From: Peribolospora baueri
Taxonomy: Eukaryota; Basidiomycota; Peribolosporomycetes; Peribolosporales; Peribolosporaceae
DNA length: 64,000 nucleotides
Reading direction: 5' to 3'
NCBI GenBank assembly: GCA_029717555.1
Contig: JAMDHS010000003.1
Location: forward strand, 62,001 to 126,000
Shown one piece after another: positions 1 through 17,400 of the stretch. The translations under genes were made by a program, and so were the position numbers. Positions within the stretch are counted from its first letter, which is position 1; the number at the start of each line of letters is the position of its first letter. The notes beneath the pieces were generated by a model that was given only the letters and a program-made list of their open reading frames with translations, searched no databases and was not told where the DNA came from.

Positions 1-671
1 CCTGGCTCTCTTGCCGCTGGAGTGGGAAGCTTGGTGGAGAAGAAGGACGCCCTACGAGGACGTCACGTCACTTTATCAGGCGCCAGAGCGGGAACGCTCT
101 AGGTCACCAAAAGGCAGCACAGTGACAAAGTGACTGAACGGCTGTCCGGGAAAGCTACGGGCTACAGCCAGTCTTCCATCCGTCTTTGCTTATCCAAGAT
201 CACTTCTTCCTCGCACAAGCTCTCACGAGTCTTAATGTATTCATCTCACATTTCGACTCGAATCTACTTTTGAGACCGCTCGTTCGAACGAGGTGGGTCG
301 AAAGGAAGGGTATGTTCTAGTCAAGGTATATATCGGCGAGGTAGGACAAGCGGTGTTTGCTCCAGCTGAAAGCTGGAAAGGAAGTCTGGATGGGCTGATA
401 TGCGAAAGATAAGGATGGGAATTCGGCGAAGGGGAAGCCATTCTAATCGCCGTCTCTGAAAGGAAGACAAAGAAGCAGATTCAATAGATAAAACAGCCTT
501 GAGTCGTTCAGATATGGAAAGAGTAACTTTAAGATTCCTCTCTGAGGGCAACGCTTACGAGGTGAGGTCTTGCAGCAGACGTCCCTGTTCTCCCATAGGC
601 CACGTCGCAGATTGGCACGATTTGTCTACCCGCGAATGGTGAAAGGTAAAAGCACAGACAGCTGCCTGCTT
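1..671. other. no gene recognised
   Basis: Only short reading frames without recognisable motifs are present on either strand. The stretch lies downstream of the minus-strand gene ending at 672 and probably holds its 3' untranslated region and flanking spacer. A distal exon of a gene lying mostly outside the window cannot be excluded. Confidence 0.4.
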
Positions 672-1397
672 TCAAACACCATCCTCGGCCATCTCTGTAC
701 CCCGCATAATCATGAATAACGCAACGGATGCCAGGGCGAGCACGACGACCGTGCTTGTGCTCATCCATGCCATCTCCTTCCGTGAGAGGGGCTGGAAAGA
801 CTCCGAGGCGGTTGAGGCGGAGGTACCAAAGAGAGGAGCAGGAAGGCCATTCAGCTCGTCCACTTCTTCGTCCGAGGAGTAGGAGGACGAGTAAGAGTCG
901 TGCGACAGGTCCGACCTCCCGTCTAGGCCCATGTCGGGCCCTTCGGCCTGCTCGATATAGTCGTCGTTCTCATCGGCATAATTTGGCCTCCACCTTCCGC
1001 TTCGTCCATGACCTTCTCCACCTTCCTCCAAAATGCCCATCTCCATCCCCGCCTGTCCGTCCATGGACGTCCTCAACCCCATCTCTCTCGTCAGTCCTAG
1101 CGAATTCCTCCTAGCCACATCCGCCAGCCCTGCCGTAGAAGTAACGCTCGCCTGTCGAGTCTTGTGTCTGCGCTGGTCGCTCCCGCCCATCAACGGCGGA
1201 CTGACCGAACGCGCATCTGGCTTCTCTCCCGTTCCTGCTGACCCTCCTTCTCGGGTGTTCGCTTCCGAGTCGGCGCCGCCTGCGCGGGAAGTGTTGGCAC
1301 GAGGCAATGCGGGAGAACGCAGTGCTGACGGGGACGGCGCGGTGAAAGCCACGAGGTCGTCCAAAGACAATGAAGAGGTGGAGGACCGCGGCGACAT
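672..1397 (-). CDS. hypothetical tail-anchored-like membrane protein
   Basis: I do not recognise the family. A single uninterrupted frame of 241 residues starts at ATG 1397; the frame extends upstream without another ATG. The first 200 residues are polar, rich in Ser, Gly, Glu and Asp, and look disordered, with an acidic cluster around SSDEEVDELNG. The C-terminus carries one hydrophobic segment (STVVVLALASVALFMIM, about residues 212-230), followed by a short tail. There is no N-terminal signal peptide. This layout is typical of tail-anchored proteins inserted after translation into ER, outer mitochondrial or peroxisomal membranes, but the destination cannot be read. The gene is divergent from SPT16, with 334 bp between the start codons. 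An extra 5' exon is possible. Confidence 0.55.
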   Translation of the reverse strand: MSPRSSTSSLSLDDLVAFTAPSPSALRSPALPRANTSRAGGADSEANTREGGSAGTGEKPDARSVSPPLMGGSDQRRHKTRQASVTSTAGLADVARRNSLGLTREMGLRTSMDGQAGMEMGILEEGGEGHGRSGRWRPNYADENDDYIEQAEGPDMGLDGRSDLSHDSYSSSYSSDEEVDELNGLPAPLFGTSASTASESFQPLSRKEMAWMSTSTVVVLALASVALFMIMRGTEMAEDGV

Positions 1398-1731
1398 TGG
1401 CTCAGCGGTCTTTCTGCCTGCCTCGTTGGCGGTCTGCGTTGTTATGACGAGGTGTGAGAAGAGCAATGATGAATTGCATCCTGGCCAAGGCGGCCTCTCC
1501 GAGAGCGGCCATGGCTAAGTCCGTTTAAGTGCGTACGATCAATCCACGCGCCCTGCTCTCTACACGGTCGCGTCATCCCAGCGCGCGGGGGCGAAAGAGA
1601 GGAAGAGGCATCGTCGATCGCGAGCGCGATTTCCATCCACAACCGCCATCAGCGTCCCCGCCACCACCCTTTCTTCCATCCATCCGGGTCATTGCACAAC
1701 TCGTCATCGCTCGGAAGCTCGCAGTGTAACG
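1398..1731. promoter_or_regulatory. shared divergent promoter, hypothetical gene / SPT16
   Basis: This 334 bp stretch separates the start codons of two divergent genes and must hold both promoters and 5' leaders. It contains GC-rich and pyrimidine-rich tracts (for example around 1637-1685) but no clear TATA box. Its role is inferred from position only. Confidence 0.45.
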
Positions 1732-6691
<4,960 letters not shown>

Positions 6692-9600
6692 ATGGCCACC
6701 TCTCAACCCTCCACGGAGCTGGCAGCCAGCCCGTCAGGGCCAGCTTCGACAATGACCACGTTTCAAATTCATCCCGTCAAGCTCGTCCTCTCCGAGATCA
6801 CGAGCGTCGCATCTGCGATGCGTAAGAGCGCCCGCTTCTCCTCCTCCTCCTCCTACTTCGGCTACGGCTCCTCTTCCTCCAACTCCTCCGCCTTTGCATC
6901 TTATACCCCAGGCTTGCCGTCCGGAAGCGCAAAGGGTGGTCTCGCGAGCAGCATGGGCCTGCGGAACGTCAAGAAGCCCGGCAGGGGCCAGGACGAAAGA
7001 GAGGTCGGCGGGAGGACTGGAAGCTCTGTGCTGCTCGAGAACTTTGCCGTGTTGAGAATGCAATTGAGAGAGACGGATGGTGAGTCTTTTGAACTTGTGA
7101 TCTATAGTGAATTCCTGGTGCTTGGAATGCACAGCCCCGGGCCACCATGAAGGGCGCGAGTAGCTGATCTCCGTACGATGGTCTTTCTCCAAGACATGTC
7201 CAACTTCGACGCCTTTAGTCTCCTCCAGCCTTTTCTCGAGGTCATCCGCTCCCCCTCTACTTCCGGTCTTGTTACGTCCACCGCTCTCGTCTCCATGCTC
7301 AAGTTTCTCCCGCCGCTCCCCCCCGCATACCCCGACACCACCGCCCACGGCGCCATTCCCTTCTCACCGTTCTTGCATCCCTCCTCCCCGTCCTTGTCTC
7401 TCGCACTAGCGGCTCTCTCTCATGCGACGACGCACTGCAAGTTTGAAGCATCGGACAGCAGTTCGGATGAGGTGGTCCTCTTGAGGATCCTTCAAGTGAT
7501 GGAGGCGCTCATGTGCGGGCCTTTAGGCAACGAGTGGCTGAGTGATGAGAGCGTCTGTGAAATGATGGAGACCGGGCTCAGCATGTGCTGTCAGATGAGA
7601 TTGAGCGGTGAGTCGCGAGGCTGGACAGGTCTCGACGGCACGGGCGGTGTGATTCTTACTATCGAGGTTCCTTTCGTCTGCAGGCCCCCTGCGCCGATCA
7701 GCCGAACGCGTGATGCACTCAATGACTCGCGCGGTATTCACTCGCTTAGCCCTCTTTGATCCGATGGACGACCAGGTGGCCCTTCCGATGCGTGGCGAAG
7801 GTGGCCCGTCGACGCCTGCCGTTAGCGAGGCTCAGATCACCGTTAGCGACAGCGTGGAGCTCTCGATCGGGGCGGTGGACAAGGCCGAGGCGGCCGAAAA
7901 GAGCGAAGAAGATATGAAAGGCGATGAAGCTGAAGTGACCGAAGAGAAAGATGGGGAAGAGGCGAATGACATGCAGGAAGACGCGGGTATTGAGGCGCCG
8001 CCGTCACAAGAAGGTGAGCGATCGGGGTGTTTAGCCTATTTATGAACCCCGTGTGATTCTTACCCTCCGGCTTCCCGCCCTACATCTGCACAAATTAGCC
8101 ATCTCTACGGACCCACGGCCTTATGGTCTCGCCTCACTCAAAGAGCTTCTCCGCGTCCTGATCTCCCTTCTGGACCCACACGATCTCCACCATACCGACT
8201 CGATGAGGCAAGTAGCCCTTAGCATCCTTTGCACCGCTTTTGAGGTCGGAGGACGGACTATCGGCATGTTCGCTGGGTTGAGGAGGATGATCCAAGATCA
8301 GGCTTGTAAACATTTGTTCCAGGTCAGTAACGCCCCGAGTCCGGACGGTCCGGTTAAGTTGCTCAGAGCGAAGCGGAGGGCTTACGAGTTCGTACTCGTC
8401 TTCCTCCCCCCTCTAACATATTTCTTTTCATCGTCATAGTTGGCCCGTTCAGAGAATCACGCAGTGCTCTCGCTGGCGCTACGGTGCATATCGGCTATGT
8501 TCGACACCATGCGAGAACACCTGAAGCTCCAGCACGAGCTGTTCCTCTCTTTTCTCATCGATCGTCTTGCCCCGTCATTCCCCATGGTTCACGAACCCTG
8601 GTTGGCCTACTTCCCTCCGGAGGAGGAAAGCTCTTCTCCAGGTGCCGGAGAGCCATCTGCGGGCACAACCGGAGGCAGTGGGTCTACCTCCTCAGGCAAA
8701 GGTGGCTCCTTAGGCCCTTCAGCTTCCTCCGCCTCCACCACCGCCACCTCTTCCTCCCCGGCCTCTCCCTCCCCCATACATGCCCCAACTCCACCGCCCC
8801 CACCGCCTCCTCCGCCATTAACGCGCGATTCGGATCGTGCCCCCGCTGAAGGAGAGACGCGCGAACTGCTCCTAGACGCCCTCTCTATCGTGTCCACCAC
8901 CCGTAGCGTATCCAGTGAAGGGGAAGAGTCGACCAAACGAAGCGATTTCTTGGTGGATTTGTGGGTCAACTACGATTGCGATGCGGAGTGCGAAGACCTT
9001 TTCGAGCAGTTCGTCAGGTTTTTGTGCAGGGTGAGTTGGGCAAGCCGGAAGGAATAGCCATGGGCGTAGGGACCTATACCTCCATTGACTAACGTTTTCT
9101 TAATACGTCTTGTTCTCTTTTGCTTCGCACTCATTCTCCCTTCCTCGATACGGCTCCACTGCACTCAGGGAGTCTTTTCGACGAATCCTGCCACCGGTCG
9201 GCAGGATAATTCACAATTCTTGTGCCTCGACTCCATCCTCGGGTTCATTGACCATATGACGTCGAGACTGCCGGGGGCAGAGGATGAATGGCCGTCGGTG
9301 AGTCTCTTCTCTCTGACAACATCCATTCACACTGGTCCAGCTGAATCAAATTGTATCCTAACCTTGCCTCTTGTGGACTCTGCCACCGTCAGAACCATTC
9401 GACACCGGCTGCCCTCCGCTTGTCCAAGTCCCGCAAATCCGTCCTTCTCGAGGGCGCCGCTCGCTTTAACGCCAAACCCAAGGCGGGGTTGGCCTTCCTC
9501 AAGGAACAAGGGCTCCTGGTTACCGAGGAAGGCGAATCGGAGGCGGAGAGCGTGGCCAGATTCCTCAAGACCTGTCCCAGGCTGGACAAGAAGCTCTTGG

Positions 9601-12600
9601 GAGATTACATCAGTCGGCCGGACAATGTGGAAGTCTTGAAGGCGTTCATTGGCTTGTTTGAATTTGAGGACGTGAGTACTGCTCTCATTGCCTAATCTTG
9701 ACATATATTTTCTTTACTTCCTACCACCACTGAGCCAAATCTGCTCACATCTGTTCTCCTTCCTTATAACCACCTCATCCATCTTTAGAAACCAATCGCC
9801 GAAGCGATGCGCGAGCTCCTGGAGTCTTTCCGCCTTCCAGGCGAGGCGCAGCAGATTGCGCGCATTACAGAGGCGTTTGCGGAGATCTACTTCGCTTCCG
9901 GTCCTGGTGAGTTTTCGCGCTGTCATGGCGTCCGTTCGTTCGCCGTGTGCTGTGGTTGTATGGAAACCAGGTCATGTTTAACATTAGAGTTCGGGTTCCC
10001 TGACGTTTTCTCTCGGGCAACTTTGGTAGCTGGCATCAACTCCCAAGACGGCGTGTATGTGCTCGCCTATTCCATCATAATGCTCAACACGGATTTATAC
10101 AACCCTCAAAATCGAGTCAGTTTCCTTTTCAGTTGGCTTCGCTGCTCGTCGCAGGGCCGGGGGGACGTTACCCCATCTGCTGCAAGCAAGCCGACTGAAG
10201 ACCATAATTTTCCCTTGCTGCTGCAGAAACGTATGACAGTGGAGGACTACCGAAGGAACCTAAGGGGTGTCAATGACGGCAAGGATTTTGCCCCTGAGTT
10301 TCTGGTAGGTGCACGGATCGCGTTGATAAACGCAGTTCTCCACTTGATTCGACCGTAAACTGGTCCTTTAAGGTCCTGCGGGGAAGATAATCACTGACCA
10401 TATTCGACCTTGTCCGCTTGCTGATTTGCAGCAAGAGATCTACGATTCCATTCAGCGGAGAGAGATTGTTATGCCAGAAGAACACCGCGGTCAACTTGGC
10501 TTCGAATACGCTTGGAAGGAGTTGATGCGTCGAGCGGACAACGGTCAGTCGTTCACCTTGGCCTGGGCCTTTTTGTTTGTCATTACTGTCCCCGCTGATT
10601 GCTTTTGGATTCCCTCCCCCAGGCGGTGGCCTCCTGACGTGTCAATCTTCCGTTTTCGACCGAGACCTCTTTCAAAGCGCATGGAAGCCCATCGTTGCGT
10701 CTATCTCCTACGCGTTTTCCAACTTCCAAGACGACTTCATGCTCGAGCGAGCGATAGCTGGTTATCGTCAATGTGCCACCCTGGCCAGCGCCTTTGGCCT
10801 CAGCGAGGTATTCGACCACATCGTCTCTTCCCTCGCCAATGTCACGGGCCTCTTGGATGATGCAGCAAGGTTGAGTGGGAGCGTAAACAACCCGATCGTC
10901 GAGGTTGAGGGGCAGGCGGTCACCGTCAGCACCACTTCCGTCCGGTTCGGAATGAACTTCAAAGGCCAGCTCGGAGCTGTTGTCTTATTCACCATTGCGA
11001 AAGACAACGCAAACGCCATTCAGCGTGGCTGGAATCCGGTGAGACCCAACTGACTATTTCCAGATTACACTCCAGAAGAGATCAGGAAATTCGTCGGTCT
11101 GACCACATCGAGGTCGCTTCCCTTCCGATCCGTTCGCTTGCAGGTCTTTGCCATCTTCCGTGTTCTCTACCAAGCGTCTCTCCTCCCTCCGCCCTTCACG
11201 CAAATGGAGGACTTCCTCCTTGGCCCCACCCCCATTCCTCTCAAGTCCAAGGCCGAAGCAGCGAACCGGGAAGAGCGCCGATACGAAGGCGGCCTCTTCT
11301 CCACCTTGTCCTCCTACCTCCTGTCGCCTTACAGTTCTAGTAACGACAACGTCGTGCCAGAAGCGACTGATGAAGACGTGGAGAACACGCTTTGTGCCGT
11401 CGACTGCGTCTCTTCATGCAGGTTTGATGAGATCTACGAACAGATACTGTGAGTCCGCGATGATTTCTCGATTGACGAACCGCAAGCACTGTTGCTCCTC
11501 TTCCTCGTTGATCTAAATCTCACGGCCTCTTTCCTTCTGTCCCATTCGCAGCAACCTGCGGGGTGATGCACTGCTGTCGGCGGTTCGCGCGCTACGCAAA
11601 CTGGCTGATGCTCAAACGGTCGACCGTCTGTTTGCCTCTGGACCTGCAACCGGTCTACGTGCGCCTGCCGCCGGCCTGGGCGCTTCACACCAGGGAACTC
11701 GGGGGCCGCTCAAGTACGATCCCGCCTCCGTGTTTTTGCTCGAGTTGATGGTCAATCTTGCGACACGTTCTGGGGCCGCTATCGTGGAGGTTTGGTGAGT
11801 CTCACGGTGCCATGCAGGATGGGCTGTGTGTCGCAGATTCGAGGCTGCGAGGCTGCTATTAGACGTCGCTGATGGTCGACCGAATTGTATTCGCAGGCCC
11901 ATCGTCTTCGAGCACATCTCCGGCATCCTTTCTTCGGCACACAGCTTCAACCTTTTCGTCGTGGAACGTGCCGTCGTTGGCCTCTTGCGCGTCGTCCTCG
12001 TCGCCGCCAGCAAGGTAAGCCATTGCCATCGCCTCTTTTGAAAGCGCAGCGCTCAGGGCTGACTGAATCTAGCAACCGTCCCGTCAGAAGGAGCTGCGAG
12101 ATCAAATCTTCCTCTCGCTCGACCTGTTGCGCTCGTTGCCTGCGGAAGCCTTGCTTGCCGTGTCCGCTCAGCTAATGGCTGGTCTGTCGAAGATATTGGA
12201 TGCGCATGCCCAACACATCAAGTAGGTCATCGATGTTCTTCACTCATTGTATTTGCGATATCGATCCTGACGAGTCATTGTTTGCTTCTTTCGCCGTCAG
12301 CTCCGCTACGGAGTGGAACCTGGTCCTCGCCCTTTTTGGCGGGACGGTGCGCCACCCGGAAGCGGCACGTATCTCGTTCGACATCGTGGCGAACTTGACC
12401 AGGAAAGATTTGACGACCGGCAACTTCCAGGGCCTCGTGACAATACTCAGCGATTTTGCGAGCGTGGCTGACAACACGGCGTATAATAGGCCGACGAGGG
12501 ACCCCATTGCACAACCGAAAGTGGATCCCGCCGTGTAAGTGGAAGTGGACTGCGCCGTTCATCGACACGCGATATACCGTGCTGACCGACATGTGTTTGC

Positions 12601-13701
12601 ATTGCTAAACCTCTGGTCGTCCTAGCCGGGAACGTGGTGTTAAGGCGATCGAAATGTTGTTTTCGATGAAGTCGCAGGTGCCGCGGTTGATCGACTCGTC
12701 TTCGCTGCCCTTCGCGCAATGTGCGTGCATTTTTGTCGTCGCGGCACGGACCAAATGTTTGGCCTCTGCCGGTGCTATGATTGCTGACGCGCGCTCTCGT
12801 GCCCTGCTCGTTTTCGTTTCAGCCTGGGAGACATTCTGGCTTCCCATCATGACGGCGCTGAGCCATCAATGCGTGAACGGCTGCCGAGAAGTGCGCCAGT
12901 TGGCATTGACGCACCTCCAACGCACGCTGGTCGCTCCGGAAGTGCTCTCCAACCCAAATGTGGAGTTGACGATCGTCTTCGAGCGCGTCCTTTTCCCGAC
13001 TTTGGATGAGCTCCTGAAGGCACACGTGCTGCAGCGCGACCCAGCGGGGATGGTGGAGACGAGGCTGCGCGCGTCCACGCTGCTCACCAAAATCTTTTTG
13101 CACTACCTCGTACAACTGTCGGAGAAGGAGGATGGCATGACAGAGCTTTGGCTGCGAATCTTAGACTTCCTCGACCGGTTCCTCAACAGCGGCATGCGGG
13201 AACAAATGGTGAGCGAGCCTCCTTCCCCGCCGCCGTTGGTCCATCTCTTAGGCCCGACGAACCGAGCTGACGGTCTTCGTTCTGTCCCGCGCCTCGCTCC
13301 ACGTCCGACGACGGCCCACGCTTCGATACGGCGTGTAGTCCGAAGCGATCTCGGAGAACATTAAAAACGTGCTCCTGGTGATGCACGCCTCTGGTCACCT
13401 CGTGCCACCTCCCTCGCCGCTATCGCCGGCAACGGAAGCGACAGAGGCGCAAGAGAGAGACTCTCGGGAAGGAGCGCAGAGGCGGCTCTGGCAGACGACG
13501 TTCGAGCGTATCGGCAAATTTTTGCCTGACTTGCGACCGGAAGACCTGTTCCCGCCCCCGCCCCCGCCGCGAGCGAAGGAAGTTGGGGTACCCGAGGCGC
13601 CGACGTCGAGCGACCACGGGACCGAACGGCAGCCGCCTGAATCGGGCGGTGCTGCCAGCCAGGACGAACAACAGGGTAGCGGCGCCGAGCGCGAACCCTG
13701 A
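6692..13701 (+). CDS. GEA2: ARF guanine nucleotide exchange factor, GBF1/Gea type (Sec7 domain)
   Basis: This large GEF activates Arf GTPases on Golgi membranes and drives COPI coat recruitment. The N-terminal DCB domain follows the start (IHPVKLVLSEITSVASAM; SNFDAFSLLQPFLEVIRS). The HUS region (LASLKELLRVLISLLDPHD; FDTMREHLKLQHELFLSFL) carries the diagnostic HUS box NYDCD near 8970. The Sec7 domain spans roughly 9440-10320 and contains FRLPGEAQQIARITEAFAE, whose Glu is the catalytic glutamic finger, and GVYVLAYSIIMLNTDLYNPQ. HDS domains follow up to the stop at 13699-13701. A Gly/Ser/Pro-rich insert with a polyproline run (about 8640-8820) lies inside the HUS region. Exon 1 ends near 7080, and exon 2 uses an AAG acceptor (7191-7193). 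BIG/Sec7p is the alternative subfamily, but the domain order and HUS features fit GBF1/Gea better. The symbol follows the yeast paralogue pair GEA1/GEA2; which one is closer cannot be told. Confidence 0.93.
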
Positions 13702-14401
13702 GCTTCGTCCTTCACGTATATGTTCGTTGGAAGCTGTTCCTCTTTTCACGAGTCACTGAACCCGAATATTGTCCATATACATGTAAGCACGCAGCACTCG
13801 TTCATGAACTCGTCGCATGTCTCTAGCTACTCGCACTGGAGAAAGCAGTCGGCTGTCAAGAACTTGCTGAAAGACGGTAGGAAGGGAGAGGAACTCGAAA
13901 CGTGTCGTTGGGAGTCATGACGGCAGGAGAGGCCAAGCTGGGACAAGCACACGATGGAGGCCGCACGTGATGCTTGGCACGTGACTTGCGTGCAAGAAAG
14001 CCGAAAGCCGGGCGGGTGACGCCACTTGCGTCCCGTTCCTGGGCCGGAGAACTCGGCCCGTTCCTGGACGACAAACAACTCGGCGCGCCCTTCGACCGTT
14101 CGCCTCTTCACCCCGAGGAGACGAGCATCTCCGGCGGCACAGGCGTTGTCTGCACACTCTCACACGCAGCAAGAGGATGACGGCAAGAAGATGGAAAGCG
14201 CACAAAGAAGAGGCAGAGGTTGAAGTGCGCGAGGGAGAGGAAAGGAGTTCACTTGCAAACCCACCCTCCACCCCAACCCCGCGATAACCCCGCTCTTCTT
14301 AGCAGGTCACGTGTACGACCCCGCACCTTTTCTTCTTAAGATGGAACGATTGCGCCCCGCTCACGCCCTTCTTCCTTCTTCATCCTCGCTTGCTCAGAAC
14401 C
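13702..14401. other. intergenic spacer GEA - GH92
   Basis: This 700 bp spacer lies between two plus-strand genes. It holds the 3' region of the ARF-GEF and the promoter of the mannosidase. Short overlapping frames on both strands lack motifs. No repeat or RNA gene was recognised. Confidence 0.4.
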
Positions 14402-17400
14402 ATGCTCATGCGAAGCATGCTCCTGGCGGAGTGGACCGTCCTGCTCCTCTCCGCCCTTGTCTCTTCGTCCCCTTCTCCTCGCTCCCCTTTGCCTTCTAAC
14501 GCCCCCGCCGCCGGCACCGGGACGTCCAATACGGCCCCTGATGCGTTCCGCATTCCCGCCTCAGCCAATGTGGACTCCGTCAATCCCATGCTCGGAAACG
14601 GGGGGGACACGCCCAACGGCAGCGGTGGCATGATTCCTAGCTGCTCGCCGCCGTTTGCGCAGACCCGCTGGACGCCGGCCGGTCGGCAGAACTTCGTCTC
14701 CGGGTTGCCGTACAACGTCGTGCGTCATCTTTTTCTCGCCCGTAGTTCGCCCGAAAACCGCTATCTGGACGGCAGTGGACGATTAGACCACCCGTTGTTC
14801 TGATCCGGTTTTTACTCTACATCCTGGCTCTCGCAGACGGACACCACCATAGCAGGCTTCCAGGGTACGCACCAGCCGGCCATCTGGATGGGCGAATCGG
14901 GCCAGGTCGTCGTCGCGCCCGGAGTGGGCAAGGTCAAGACGGCTTTCAAAGATCGAGGCCTCTCCTTCAGCCACGATGATGAGATCTCCACGGTGTCGTA
15001 CTACAGCGTCAAGATGAACGCCGGCGAGGGGGGTGAAGTGATTGCGGAGATGTCGTCTACGGTAAGCTACGAGCGGTGGAGAAGGACTGTCGTTTTCATT
15101 CTCCTCAACGTCACAACACTCCCCTTTCTCTTGACACCAACCAGTCCCGCGTTGGTCATCTTCGCTTTACCTTTGACCCCATCTCTTCCAACTCGTCCGT
15201 GGCCTCCCCCAACGCCAGCGAGCCCCACGTCATCGTGCAAGCGACGCGCGGCAACATCACCGGCTGGGTTCAGATCGACCCTTCATCCAAGGAGATCCGA
15301 GGTTGGAACCCGGAGCGTCAGGATCATGTCTTGGGACCCTTCAACGCCACTCACTTCAAAGGCTACTTTGTCGCTCGCTTCGATACCGAGTTCGCCAGCT
15401 GGGGCACGGGCGTGTATGGGAATGTCACGGAAGGCGAGAAGGAACGCACGGGCCAAGAGTTGAGCGCATTCGTGCGCTTCAACAAGACCAGCGTCGCCGA
15501 GGCCAAGACGACGGTGAATGTACGCGTCGGGCACAGCTTCGTTTCCATTGAGCAGGCGAGGTCCAACATCGACTCGGAGATCCCCGACGGGACGACGCTG
15601 GAGAAGACGGCGGAAGGAACGAGGAAGGCCTGGGCGGATAAACTCGACGTCATCGAGCTCGAAGGGGCTACGAACGAGAACAGGACGACGTTCTACACCG
15701 GCGTTGTTCATGCGCTCACATACCCCTACGACATGTTCGATTACGAGGGAGGAGACAAGAACAAGCCGATTCATTACTCTGGCTATGATGACAAGGTAGG
15801 CGGGGAAGCGGCAGCGCCATGGGTGCACTTACCGTTGGCTTCGAAGACGAAGGTTCCTGCCTCCCGTGAGAGTCGAGCTCGCTAACCCTAGCTCATCCCT
15901 TCCCTTCGTCCCCATCTCCGGCCCGCAGATTCATCAGGGCAAGGTTTACAATGGCTGGTCGTGAGTTCCTTCTCCGTATTGATTGCAGCTACTTCCACCG
16001 CCAGACTGAATCACGCCTGTCTTCCTTTCCTCCAATCCATCGACAGCAACTGGGACACGTTCCGTAAGCTCTGGAGACTAATGCGAGCGTTGAGTCTCCG
16101 AGTTTCTGCTGATCTGGTTGCTTTGATGCCACCACCACCTTCTTTTTCTTTTCCGCACGCAGGCGCGGAGTGGAATTGGCTCATCCTCCTCGCTCCCGAG
16201 AGGATTGCTGATATGATGCAAAGCATCTTGATCGACTTCGAGCAGGAAGGCTGGGTGAGCATGGCTCGGTATGGTGGCTGCCGAAAACTTTCGTGCATGC
16301 GGTAACCACGTCTTCCTTATTCGTCTCTGTCCCTGACCGCCTTCGACACTGATCTCACGCAGACGCCAATGTGGAAGAACATTGTCGAGGTTAGTGACTT
16401 TCCTACGCTTCCAACAGGCTTGAACGGCGTTAAACTGAAACGATTGATCGACCCTGCCCCCGATTCAGACGAACATCATGGTCGCCGAGCATGCCGATTC
16501 CATCCTCGCCACCGCTTTCGTCCTCCAAGGGGGCAAAGGGTTCGACCGCGAGCTCGCCTGGAAGGCCGTGTATACTGTGAGTCATCGGTCTGCTCATGTA
16601 GCTTGAAGGGAAGCCGCTCAAGCCCGAGAACTGAGCAACTTCCTCGTCCCTTTCGAACTTTTTTCTTGCCTTTTTTTAGGATTCGATGGTACGTGACAAC
16701 TCTCGTCTCAACCACGTGTGTATGAGGCCCACTCCTTCTGTCATGATAATCATCTTTCTTTCCGCCATTTCACACATCCGCATAAAGGTTCCCCCCATCA
16801 ACGACACGACCATTCAGTGAGTTCTTCTATGGCTCGGAATTCATACCTCGATCCAATCGGCCTGACCGATCCCATGCTTTTTTTTTTGCCGTCTTCGTCA
16901 TTGCGATGCACACAGGTACGCAGACCGACAACAGGGCACACCAGTGGAAGCGAATGCAGGCTTGACGCTGTACAAGGAAAAGGGCTTCGTCGCCGCCGAC
17001 CAGCACACCGAGTCCGCGTCGCGTACCCTAGACTACGCCTGTGAGTGGAACGAGTCGCCGTTTCTCAGATACAAATGGGGCGTATGCGAACATCAAGTGG
17101 GAAGAGTGCAGGCGCCCAAATAGGGTGAAGATTTCCACTGATTTCATTTCCGCGATCATGGTCGATTTTTCCTAGACGACGACTATGCCGTCTCGGTCAT
17201 CGCGGACGCCCTCGGCAAGACGAAGGAAGCTGAGTTCTTCAGGCAGAGGAGCAAGAACTACCAGAAGATATGGAACAACGATACAGGCTTCATGGAGGCA
17301 CGCTTGGCAAATGGAAGCTTCGCCGGGCCAGACGTTGGCTGGACGGAAGGGGACAAGTGGCAGTGTGAATATCGTCGATCGGCCACGGGCCTTCCCCTTC

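Noticed and set aside
13915-14271. Minus-strand 118-codon frame between GEA and GH92
   Set aside because: No motif, no splice-supported extension, and its position fits the promoter of the mannosidase gene.
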